18,490 nucleotides of DNA from NCBI GenBank assembly GCA_964485555.1, contig CAZAJN010000086.1, positions 1 through 18,490 of the forward strand, read 5' to 3'. A program made the translations under genes and the position numbers. This document shows, piece by piece, positions 7,915-13,606 of this stretch. The notes beneath the pieces are model-generated. The model was given only the letters and a program-made list of their open reading frames with translations, made no database searches and was not told where the DNA came from. Within the stretch, counting starts at the first letter, position 1, and every line of letters starts with the position of its first letter. This stretch comes from GWC2-37-8 sp964485555 (GTDB taxonomy: Bacteria > Patescibacteriota > Minisyncoccia > Moranbacterales > GWC2-37-73).

Positions 7915-8145
7915 CTATTTTTTCTGAATTATTATTTTTGGGTCCACGCAATTGAGGTCGCATGTGGCATTTTTTGTGCCTTGCTCGACTATTTGTTTTG
8001 AGCAATCACTGACACGCTGCTGACAAGTCCCTTTGCTTTCTTTGAAATAGTTCATATTTACTTCATATCCGAAATAGGGAAGAGCAATGTAGGCGATAAG
8101 AGCGATTCCAGCCACCCAGATGATGAATTTGATGAGGTGAAACAT
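7915..8145 (-). CDS. Small single-helix membrane protein with a Cys-rich tail
   Basis: I do not recognise the family. The 76-residue product has one hydrophobic helix near the N-terminus (about residues 3-23, LIKFIIWVAGIALIAYIALPY). A polar outer or inner tail follows with four cysteines spaced C-x7-C, then C-x3-C (CQQRVSDC and CDLNC). The pairs could form disulfides if the tail is outside. An upstream TTG start at 8169 would translate filler DNA, so the ATG at 8145 is preferred. It sits between the sugar dehydrogenase and the DPM1-like enzyme on the same strand. Being small and conserved in frame it looks real, but its role is unknown. Confidence 0.6.
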   Translation of the reverse strand: MFHLIKFIIWVAGIALIAYIALPYFGYEVNMNYFKESKGTCQQRVSDCSKQIVEQGTKNATCDLNCVDPKIIIQKK

Positions 8146-8159
8146 GGGTAAAAAAAATC

Positions 8160-8262
8160 TCAATGTCAAAATCTAAATTTCCAATAAATGACCTAAGCCC
8201 AAATGTTTGAATGTTTTGGATTTAGGATTTTTTGTCATTTGTAATTGAGATTTTGTAATTAT
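8160..8262. repeat. Degenerate filler repeat between genes
   Basis: The gap is made of the same low-complexity words as 2840-2966 but in the opposite orientation: ATTTCCAATAAATGAC near 8177 and its partner TTTTTTGTCATTTGTAATT near 8229, with GGATTTAGGATT in between. AAATGAC and GTCATTT can pair across it. No coding frame or terminator is seen. Confidence 0.55.
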
Positions 8263-8266
8263 TTTT

Positions 8267-9547
8267 TTATCTTCCTATTCCTTTGTATAGTATACCATGA
8301 CTTTCGATTGCTTTCTTGTCGAGGCAATTCATTCCATCGATGATGACCTTGATGCCATGTTTTTTGTAGATTGCAGGATCGACATCGATAAATTCCTTGT
8401 GATTGGTGGCAAGGATCAGCGCAGTTGATTTTTCCAAGAGCTCCTCCAGGGAATTTGTGGTGGAATGTTTTTCTGTGTGTGGATCAAAAACCAGCACTTC
8501 TGCTTGATGCTGTTTGAGGTGTTTGATGATCTTGAGTGCTGGAGATTCCCTGAGATCTGCGATGTTTGCTTTGTAAGAAATTCCCATGAGTCCCACTACT
8601 GTTCCATTGAGGGGGAGTTTGACTTTATTGAGCGCATCTTGAAGAAGTTCGACAGTATATTCTGGCATCGAATTGTTGACCTTGCGAGCAATTTTTAGAA
8701 ATTCATGATCAAAGCCGGAAGCTTTGGCACGTTCAATCAGATAGTATGGATCAACCGGAATGCAATGTCCGCCAACTCCGCGACTTGGCCAATGAGGCAT
8801 GAAGGCGAATGGTTTGGTGGATGCTCCTTTGATGACATCCACAACATCTATTCCAAGTTTGTCGAAAGATTTTGCCAATTCATTAACAAAGGCTAAATTG
8901 ATGTCACGAAAAGAATTTTCCATAATCTTGGTAGCTTCAGCTTCACGAACTGATTTCATGGGCATGATGGTTGCATCAATGACATCTTCATAGAAAGCCA
9001 CTGCAATGGCTAATCCTTTTTCATTGAAGGAACCAACTACGCGTGGAATGTTGGTCACGCTCCATTTCGGATCACCTGGATTGATGCGTTCCGGACAATG
9101 AGCGAGTTCATAGTCTTGACCCACTTTCAGTCCAGCTTCAGCAAAAATAGGTTCCACAACTTCCTCGCAAACACCTGGATTGATCGTTGATTCAATGACA
9201 ACCAGCTGTCCGGGGTTAAGATTTTCCGTGATAGTTCTGGCTGCTATTTTTACTGGTTCCAGATCAGGCATGAATGTTTCATCGACTGGAGTTGGCACGC
9301 AGACAATAACCACGTCTGATTTCTTGATGACTGAAGGATCATTGGTAGCGACAAGCTCAATGTTCGGAAGATTTTTTTCGAGAAACTCTTCCTTAATAGG
9401 GCTTTTGCCTGAATTGATGAGGTCATTTTTTTCCGTATCGTTTTCCAGTCCGTATACCTTATAACCCTTGAGCGCACACTGGACTGCCAATGGTAGACCG
9501 ACATACCCAAGACCGATGATGCAAACTGATTTTTTTGTTGATTCCAT
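8267..9547 (-). CDS. UDP-sugar 6-dehydrogenase (UDP-GlcNAc/ManNAc dehydrogenase type)
   Basis: This enzyme oxidises C6 of a UDP-hexose or UDP-N-acetylhexosamine to a uronate in two NAD+-dependent steps, supplying an acidic sugar for surface polysaccharide. The 426-residue product has the Rossmann NAD site IGLGYVGLPLA (11-21), VCVPTPVDE (82-90), ESTINPGVCEE (119-129), AHCPERINPGDP (149-160), and the active-site signature SRGVGGHCIPVDPYYL (255-270) with catalytic Cys262. The C-terminal UDP-binding domain starts near 315 (GLMGISYKANIADLRESPA). The PER-N-PG and GGHCIPVDPYYL forms are typical of the WbpA/WecC/TviB branch more than of UDP-glucose dehydrogenase; the exact substrate is not certain. 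The ATG at 9547 is chosen because a GTG at 9583 lies inside a repeat arm. It is the first gene of the leftward group. Confidence 0.93.
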   Translation of the reverse strand: MESTKKSVCIIGLGYVGLPLAVQCALKGYKVYGLENDTEKNDLINSGKSPIKEEFLEKNLPNIELVATNDPSVIKKSDVVIVCVPTPVDETFMPDLEPVKIAARTITENLNPGQLVVIESTINPGVCEEVVEPIFAEAGLKVGQDYELAHCPERINPGDPKWSVTNIPRVVGSFNEKGLAIAVAFYEDVIDATIMPMKSVREAEATKIMENSFRDINLAFVNELAKSFDKLGIDVVDVIKGASTKPFAFMPHWPSRGVGGHCIPVDPYYLIERAKASGFDHEFLKIARKVNNSMPEYTVELLQDALNKVKLPLNGTVVGLMGISYKANIADLRESPALKIIKHLKQHQAEVLVFDPHTEKHSTTNSLEELLEKSTALILATNHKEFIDVDPAIYKKHGIKVIIDGMNCLDKKAIESHGILYKGIGR

Positions 9548-9575
9548 GTGGATTATTTTTTGATATTTATAGGAG

Positions 9576-9830
9576 TTACGCACTTACTCAACTTTTCCTT
9601 TCTAGCACGCTTTTGAATAAATTTAGAAGTTACGCGTTTACGCCGTGAGGTTTCATACAGAATTATTTTTTTACTTGCCTTTCGTTCGCTTCACTCACCC
9701 GGAAGCCGCAAAAAAACAATTTTGTATGAACTATGCCAATCGCGTAAGTTCTAAAGATATTCATTATTCAAATGCTCCGATTCGCTCTCGTTGCATATGG
9801 ACCATAAAGAAAAAATTAGTAATTGCGTAA
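9576..9830. repeat. MITE-like inverted-repeat element, copy D, carrying a nested element
   Basis: The outer ends are TTACGCA (9576) and TGCGTAA (to 9830), and the arms continue inward (9576-9600 against 9806-9830: TTACGCA.TTACT.A..TTTT). As in copies A and B, next come AGCACGC (9604-9610), an inner stem GCTTTTGAATAA (9609-9620) with TTATTCAAATGC (9764-9775; 11 of 12 pair), and GCTCTCG (9784-9790) before the distal arm. What should be a loop of about 9 bases is 143 bases long because another palindrome occupies it. The whole lies in the 5' region of the sugar dehydrogenase gene, in the divergent spacer, so leftward transcripts from an upstream promoter would carry it in their leader. Confidence 0.75.
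9622..9755. repeat. Nested palindromic element E inside copy D
   Basis: TTTAGAAGTTACGCG (9622-9636) pairs with CGCGTAAGTTCTAAA (9741-9755) with one or two mismatches, and 9653-9672 (CATACAGAATTATTTTTTT-like) pairs with 9711-9728 (AAAAAAACAATTTTGTATG) with about two mismatches. The centre (9674-9709) holds GC-richer bases including GTTCGCTTCACTCACCCGG. Its TTACGCG/CGCGTAA ends echo the TTACGCA/TGCGTAA ends of the host element, which suggests related elements, one inserted into the other. Confidence 0.6.
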
Positions 9831-9850
9831 GCCATGATTTAATAACTTTT

Positions 9851-9879
9851 ATTTTAAAGCATAATGTGTGATTTTACAA
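9851..9879 (-). promoter_or_regulatory. Possible leftward promoter of the dehydrogenase group
   Basis: On the minus strand TTGTAA (9874-9879), a 17-base spacer and TAAAAT (9851-9856) match the sigma70 consensus 4 of 6 and 5 of 6. Its transcript would run through the nested palindrome at 9830-9576 and give a leader of about 300 bases before the ATG at 9547. It lies only about 24 bases from the rightward promoter, making a compact divergent control region. In AT-rich DNA this match is weak evidence. Confidence 0.35.
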
Positions 9880-9902
9880 GGCAACATGCCAAATAGTCAC
9901 GC

Positions 9903-9931
9903 TTGACAAAAAACACAAATTGCGCTATGAT
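9903..9931 (+). promoter_or_regulatory. Strong sigma70 promoter of the small-peptide unit
   Basis: A perfect -35 TTGACA (9903-9908), a 17-base spacer and TATGAT (9926-9931, 5 of 6) make this the best promoter in the window. The predicted start is near 9938, giving a transcript of about 360 bases that ends at the terminator at 10264-10297 and contains two tiny ORFs. Confidence 0.8.
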
Positions 9932-9989
9932 TTCCAATCAACTTAAATGTTACCAAAATATTATGCATAAAAAAATGGACAGAGGTGAA

Positions 9990-10085
9990 ATGGCTTTTCA
10001 TATTGCAATTCCGCTAATTATGGTTACAATGATATCAGCCATGGGATATTATTCCGTGATGCTGACGTTGGCGCTTTTTCGCTAA
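9990..10085 (+). CDS. 31-residue hydrophobic peptide
   Basis: The 31-residue product is almost wholly one membrane helix (MAFHIAIPLIMVTMISAMGY at its start, ending TLALFR). The chosen ATG at 9990 has AGAGGTGA directly upstream (9981-9988), a good Shine-Dalgarno match with short spacing; in-frame ATGs at 9964 and 9975 would add up to nine residues (MHKKMDRGE). It is the first frame after the strong promoter at 9903-9931 and precedes a second small ORF with an even better ribosome-binding site. I know no family for it. Possible roles are a small membrane protein, a toxin-like peptide or a leader peptide; nothing in the sequence settles this. Confidence 0.5.
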   Translation: MAFHIAIPLIMVTMISAMGYYSVMLTLALFR

Positions 10086-10115
10086 TATTTGTCAGGTACA
10101 TATTAAAACGTTTCC

Positions 10116-10122
10116 AAGGAGG
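10116..10122 (+). promoter_or_regulatory. Strong Shine-Dalgarno site AAGGAGG
   Basis: AAGGAGG lies 5 bases before the ATG at 10128. It is the clearest ribosome-binding site in the window; most full-length genes here have none. It sets the start of the 67-codon ORF and argues that this ORF is translated. Confidence 0.8.
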
Positions 10123-10127
10123 AAGGT

Positions 10128-10331
10128 ATGGGCAAAAAAGAGGTGCCAGGAATGATACTGAAGGTGTATATGTCTATTTTGGCTGTCCTGCTGCTGGTTG
10201 TTCTTTTCGGAACACTCTACGTCTTTGTCTTTGATGATGAAGTCAGCGACGTGAGTGCATGCGGGCGTCTGGTGGAAGTTCACCAGCGCCTTTTTTTATT
10301 CTCCATCATAATGTATAATTCTTTTATATGA
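10128..10331 (+). CDS. 67-residue single-helix protein, terminator inside the frame
   Basis: The frame encodes a short basic start (MGKKEVPG), one strong membrane helix (about residues 10-34, ILKVYMSILAVLLLVVLFG) and a tail with DDEVSDVSACGRLVEV. The start is fixed by AAGGAGG at ideal distance. Remarkably, an intrinsic terminator (10264-10297) lies within the frame and the only in-frame stop (TGA, 10329-10331) comes about 32 bases after its T-tract. Transcripts that end there would have no stop codon, as known for E. coli arfA, whose protein is made from non-stop mRNA and is controlled by tmRNA. There is no sequence likeness to ArfA. A TGA in the +1 frame at 10252-10254 means that one indel or a frameshift would give a normal ending. 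The stop overlaps the next gene's ATG (ATGA). No family is recognised. Confidence 0.55.
   Translation: MGKKEVPGMILKVYMSILAVLLLVVLFGTLYVFVFDDEVSDVSACGRLVEVHQRLFLFSIIMYNSFI
10264..10297 (+). terminator. Intrinsic terminator inside small ORF
   Basis: GGCG-T-CTGGTG (10264-10274), loop GAAGTT, CACCAGCGCC (10281-10290) form a 10-bp GC-rich stem with one bulged T, followed by seven T residues (10291-10297). This is a strong rho-independent terminator for the transcript from 9903-9931. It either ends the small-peptide unit or acts as an attenuator before the glycosyltransferase at 10328. Confidence 0.85.
10314..10319 (+). promoter_or_regulatory. Candidate -10 box for leaderless GT4 transcript
   Basis: A perfect TATAAT (10314-10319) lies 8 bases before the ATG at 10328, so transcription would start at or just before the start codon. 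The -35 position (17 bases upstream) is occupied by the terminator's T-run and is poor. No Shine-Dalgarno sequence precedes the gene. Confidence 0.45.
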
Positions 10332-11545
10332 TAAAAATAGGAATCAACGCATCTTTTTTGCGCAAACAAAATACGGGGATAGGACAGGTGACAATAAATT
10401 TTCTTAAAAAATTTATTGAAATCTCAAACCTTGCCTACCGGCAGGCAGGTCTTAAATCTCAAATTCCAAACATGGAAGTCATTCTTTATCTCGAAGAGGA
10501 CGTTGATTTCGAATTGCCGGAAAATTTTATAAAAAAAGTTTTTCTGCCAGTCTGGAAACGCGATGACCTCATCAGAAAAATATTGTGGGAAATGTTTTCG
10601 CTTCCTGCTCAAATCAAAAAGGATGAATGCGATGTTTTGCTGAGTCTCTATCAGTGTCCCACTGTGTTACGTAGTCTGTTACGCAATAAAACGAAAACCA
10701 AGCACCTGATGATTGTGCATGACATCATTCCCAGGATTTTTCCAGCCTATCTGAACAACTGGCGCAAAAAAGTTTATCAATACCTGAGTGAACGAGCAAT
10801 TAGAAGGGTGGACAAGATCATAGCTGTTTCACATAGGACGGAAAAGGATCTGATACAGCATTTGGAAATTGAAGCCAGCAAAATTTCCGTTGCATATATT
10901 GACGTAGATGAGATATATAAGGAGAAGTTGAGCGAGGAAAGTAAGTCTTTGATGCTTGAAAAATATAAATTGAAGCCAGGATACATCTTGAATGGCGGAG
11001 GTCTTGAAGTCAGAAAGAACACTGAAAACGTTCTCAGGGCTTATAAGATCTTGTTGGAATCTTATGGTCGCGCCAGTTGGCTGCCTAAGTTGGTCATCTC
11101 GGGGAAGCTCATGCCGGAGTTGGCTCCGCTGGTTTGTGATGCCGAATCTTTGGTTAAGGGGTTGGGGCTGGAAAATGATGTTGTTCTACTCGGATATGTG
11201 CAGCAGGAGGATTTGCCGGCTCTCTATCATAATGCTTCTGTTTTTGTCTATCCTTCACTCTATGAAGGATTTGGACTTCCTGTGTTGGAAGCTATGAATC
11301 AGGCAGTTCCCGTGATCACTGCAAAAACATCTTCACTTCCTGAAGTCGGGGCTGACTGCGTTTTGTATTGCGATCCGCAGGATGTCGATGATTTGGCAAT
11401 GGTTATCAAGAACGTTCTCATGAACAATCATTTGCAGGCCGCGCTCTCAATCAAGGGTTTCGAACGAGCCAAGCATTTTTCATGGGATAAATTTATTGAA
11501 AAAATCATAAATATAATAAGGCAGGAAGTAGGGAACAGGAATTAG
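10328..11545 (+). CDS. GT4-family glycosyltransferase with in-frame palindromic insert
   Basis: A 405-residue mannosyltransferase-like GT-B enzyme. It opens IGINASFLRKQNTGIGQVT (4-22), has IVHDIIPRIFP (129-139), DKIIAVSHRTEKDL (162-175), NGGGLEVRKNTENVLRAY (222-239), VVLLGYVQQEDLPALY and the intact E-x7-E motif YEGFGLPVLEAM (Glu313, Glu321). It should add a sugar to a lipid-linked chain in the cytoplasm. Residues about 32-48 (ISNLAYRQAGLKSQIPN) have no counterpart in the related enzyme at 13607-14755, which is about 13 residues shorter here; the DNA encoding them is a palindromic, filler-like segment. The tail EVGNRN and the stop codon are also encoded by filler-type words (GGAAGTAGGGAACAGG). 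Together with the ATGA overlap and the promoter just upstream, it begins the rightward polysaccharide gene group. Confidence 0.92.
   Translation: MIKIGINASFLRKQNTGIGQVTINFLKKFIEISNLAYRQAGLKSQIPNMEVILYLEEDVDFELPENFIKKVFLPVWKRDDLIRKILWEMFSLPAQIKKDECDVLLSLYQCPTVLRSLLRNKTKTKHLMIVHDIIPRIFPAYLNNWRKKVYQYLSERAIRRVDKIIAVSHRTEKDLIQHLEIEASKISVAYIDVDEIYKEKLSEESKSLMLEKYKLKPGYILNGGGLEVRKNTENVLRAYKILLESYGRASWLPKLVISGKLMPELAPLVCDAESLVKGLGLENDVVLLGYVQQEDLPALYHNASVFVYPSLYEGFGLPVLEAMNQAVPVITAKTSSLPEVGADCVLYCDPQDVDDLAMVIKNVLMNNHLQAALSIKGFERAKHFSWDKFIEKIINIIRQEVGNRN
10419..10463. repeat. Palindromic filler segment inside a coding region
   Basis: The 10-base word AAATCTCAAA occurs at 10419-10428 and again at 10454-10463. 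Between them lies TTGCCTACCGGCAGGCAGG (10431-10449), whose TGCCTaCCGGcAGGCA core is nearly self-complementary. AAATCTCAAATTCC-type words are otherwise seen only in intergenic filler of this window (for example 18363-18385). It is translated in frame as part of the GT4 enzyme at 10328-11545. Confidence 0.7.
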
Positions 11546-11580
11546 GTGTTAGGAATTAGCCCGCCGGCTGGCGGAGTAGA
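11546..11580. repeat. Filler repeat with CCGCCGGCTGGCGG core
   Basis: After the glycosyltransferase stop come GAATTAG/GTGTTAG/GAATTAG words and the GC-rich near-palindrome CCGCCGGCTGGCGG (11561-11574), one base different from the perfect palindrome at 2867-2880. The two sites combine the same filler style with the same GC core. Confidence 0.6.
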
Positions 11581-11610
11581 AAATTGCGAAGCGATTGAAA
11601 GATAATGAAC

Positions 11611-11717
11611 TGGTATGCGCTTTTCTTTTGAGGCAACAGCGAGCGAGAGCGAGGTCTTAGCTCTTGATCATTAACTCCTTGATCAAGAGCGTGCCGAAAG
11701 AGGAAATGTGCATACCA
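11611..11717. repeat. MITE-like inverted-repeat element, copy B
   Basis: Arms at 11611-11635 and 11692-11717 are inverted copies beginning TGGTATGC and ending GGCA, with about 18 of 25 matches. The inner hairpin is perfect: GCTCTTGATCA (11660-11670), nine-base loop, TGATCAAGAGC (11680-11690). On the minus strand the order is arm, GGCACGCTC, hairpin with loop AGGAGTTAA, GCTCTCG (11644-11650), distal arm, which is the same order as copies A and D; the loop is close to that of copy C (AGGAACTAT). It sits between the GT4 gene and the ligase gene, with TGCGTAA at 11742-11748 just beyond. Confidence 0.75.
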
Positions 11718-11759
11718 ATAAAAAGCGGAATTTATTTCAAATGCGTAAGTCTTAAAAAA

Positions 11760-13436
11760 ATGGAAATATTTCAATTAGTTAAAAATTTGATTTTGGAATT
11801 GAAAATTAATACAACTAAGTTGTATCTTGTCGTGGCTAATGTTATTTTGGTTATTTTTGCCATTTGGTTTTCCAATGTCGGGTTGCTGCCATTCTACACT
11901 GTCAGCGACTTCGTATTTTTTTTCTTGCTGGCCATGGTGCTTGGACTGTACAGGCCAGGTTGGACTTTTGCTTTTTTTGTTGGAACATTAGCTCTGGAGA
12001 ATATCAATCTTGCGCCTGCGTCAATCGGGTTGTCGCTGAGGCCATATCAATTTTTCGGAATAATCACCATCATTTCGCTGGCGATCCAATTTTCCACAAA
12101 ACGGCTGGCTTTTCCTTTTCCAAAATGGCGATGGTATGACGCATTGCCATTAATTTTCGCATTAGCGGGAATGTTGAGCAGTATCGGATCTTTGAATGGA
12201 GCGGTCAGTTTCAAACAATCCATTGTGGCTGCATCTTTCGTTGCGCTATATTTTTTGACCAGAATCTATGTCCAATCATTTGAGGATCTCAAACGGGTTG
12301 CGCCATTTTTCTTGAGCAGTAGCTTGGTAGTTATTTTCTATGGAATTTGGCAGAACATAAGATTTTTGGCAGGCAGAGTTTCGTATGAAATCATGCCAGG
12401 AAGACCGAACGGTACTTTCACTGAACCGGATTGGTTTGGGGTATATTTAGTTTTTTTGCTAGCTGCTGTTCTTGCAATTATTTATGCTGTAAGTAAGAAG
12501 TCATCGCAGCATGTCAGGGAATTTCCGATGACAGGTGACAGATTACTGATGACTAAGGTATGCATAAAGCAAGCAGCTCTGTATTTTGGCTTGTTTTTAA
12601 TTTTTATTTCCCTCACGCTGACCGTTTCCCGTAGTGCGTGGGTGGGGGCAGCTTTTGTGATTGTCGGATTTTTGAAGATGATTTTGACTAATGGATCAAT
12701 AAAGTTCTCAGAATGGAAGTGGAAGAAATTTGCACGGCATTCTTCATATGTGGTGATTTCAATCGCAATAAGTCTGCTGGTGTCATTGCAGCTTACAAAT
12801 TTCCAGATATTTGATCGCGTGCAGAGCACGGGCGGATTGCAAAAGGTCACTGTTTCTTGTGAGCAAGGAACTTTATTAAAAACCGAAAGTGTTATCGGCA
12901 GTATAGGTGAACTGACTCAATATGGTTGCAAGTTCATAAATCTTGAAGAAATTGAAATCGAAAAAGCTGCGGACTTTGAGGTGTTTGAAATAAAGCGGCC
13001 TGATCCGACTGTTGGAATCCGCGCCCAGATTTATGAAAAATCGATTGGGCAGATAAAAAGCAATCCCATATTCGGCATAGGATGGGGAAGTATCTCGGAT
13101 ATTTTGGGCAAAGATGAAAGCGGTGCAGGACTCAATGCTAGCAACATTTTCTTGGAAGTTTGGCTGGGGAGCGGGATTGTCGGATTTTTGTCTTTGGTTG
13201 TTTTGCTTTCTTATATACTGATAAAATCTTCAATACAATATTTGAGCAATGGCATTAAGGATAAGACTCCTGTCGCTTTTGTGGCTCTTGGTCTGTTTGC
13301 AATAATAATTCCGAATCTTTTCAATTCTGGTATATTTTTAGGATTTGTGTGGACATATCTTGGCATATCAGTTAGCTTGCTAGCAGGAAATGTTGAAGAT
13401 AAAAAAATATTAAAAGACGAAATGTCGTCTCATTGA
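11760..13436 (+). CDS. O-antigen ligase / Wzy-like polytopic membrane protein
   Basis: The 558-residue protein has about 12 hydrophobic helices and the layout of the O-antigen ligase family (WaaL/Wzy/RfaL type): RPNGTFTEPDWFGVYL (215-230) before a helix, TVSRSAWVGAAF (288-299), then a large outer loop (about 345-460) ending GIGWGSISDIL and NASNIFLEVWLGSGIVGFL (459-477), then two or three final helices. It would act on the outer face of the membrane, joining or polymerising lipid-linked glycan. The start at 11760 (MEIFQLV) is chosen; the frame stays open back to 11664, but that part is repeat element B and its flank. The last residues (MSSH) and the TGA stop are encoded by the left end of the repeat at 13423-13519. 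A loop at about residues 245-267 is encoded by filler-like DNA. Confidence 0.85.
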   Translation: MEIFQLVKNLILELKINTTKLYLVVANVILVIFAIWFSNVGLLPFYTVSDFVFFFLLAMVLGLYRPGWTFAFFVGTLALENINLAPASIGLSLRPYQFFGIITIISLAIQFSTKRLAFPFPKWRWYDALPLIFALAGMLSSIGSLNGAVSFKQSIVAASFVALYFLTRIYVQSFEDLKRVAPFFLSSSLVVIFYGIWQNIRFLAGRVSYEIMPGRPNGTFTEPDWFGVYLVFLLAAVLAIIYAVSKKSSQHVREFPMTGDRLLMTKVCIKQAALYFGLFLIFISLTLTVSRSAWVGAAFVIVGFLKMILTNGSIKFSEWKWKKFARHSSYVVISIAISLLVSLQLTNFQIFDRVQSTGGLQKVTVSCEQGTLLKTESVIGSIGELTQYGCKFINLEEIEIEKAADFEVFEIKRPDPTVGIRAQIYEKSIGQIKSNPIFGIGWGSISDILGKDESGAGLNASNIFLEVWLGSGIVGFLSLVVLLSYILIKSSIQYLSNGIKDKTPVAFVALGLFAIIIPNLFNSGIFLGFVWTYLGISVSLLAGNVEDKKILKDEMSSH

Positions 13437-13519
13437 GTCGAAGCGGGTCCGGAATCTAGGTTAAATGCGGATTGTGGATATTGACACAGGCTGGATTCCC
13501 AGTCGAGCTGGGAATGACA
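13423..13519. repeat. GTCATTCC-type inverted-repeat element
   Basis: The left end (TGTCGTCTCATTGAGTCGAAG, GGAATCTAG to 13459) and the right end (CTGGATTCCCAG, TCGAG, CTGGGAATGACA to 13519) are inverted, imperfect copies. The right end contains its own perfect stem ATTCCCAG / CTGGGAAT (13495-13502 and 13508-13515) with a five-base loop. ATTCCC..GGGAAT..GTCATT elements are a widespread type of bacterial intergenic repeat. The left end overlaps the end of the ligase gene and supplies its stop codon. Confidence 0.7.
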
Positions 13520-13533
13520 AACTTGTTAAGTAT

Positions 13534-13558
13534 CATGTTACGTAACATGCTACGTAAC
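13534..13558. repeat. TACGTA palindromes before GT4 gene
   Basis: CATGTTACGTAACATG (13534-13549) is a perfect 16-base palindrome, followed after one base by TACGTAAC (13551-13558), so the half GTTACGTAAC is partly repeated. It lies about 50 bases before the ATG at 13607 and could be an operator or the remains of a repeat. A similar double word (TGTTACGTAGTCTGTTACGCAA) lies in the coding region at 10664-10686. Confidence 0.5.
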
Positions 13559-13606
13559 AATCGCCAAATCCCGACACAAGATAAGTAACAAATTAAATAT
13601 ATAAAA

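Noticed and set aside
9645..9830. A 61-codon plus-strand frame
   Set aside because: It lies wholly inside the nested inverted repeats and has no ribosome-binding site.
9576..9830. A CRISPR array
   Set aside because: The repeated words are inverted and nested, not direct repeats with regular spacing, and no cas gene is present.
10092..10283. A 63-codon minus-strand frame opposite the small membrane peptide
   Set aside because: The plus-strand frame has a strong ribosome-binding site and a membrane helix; the antisense frame has neither.
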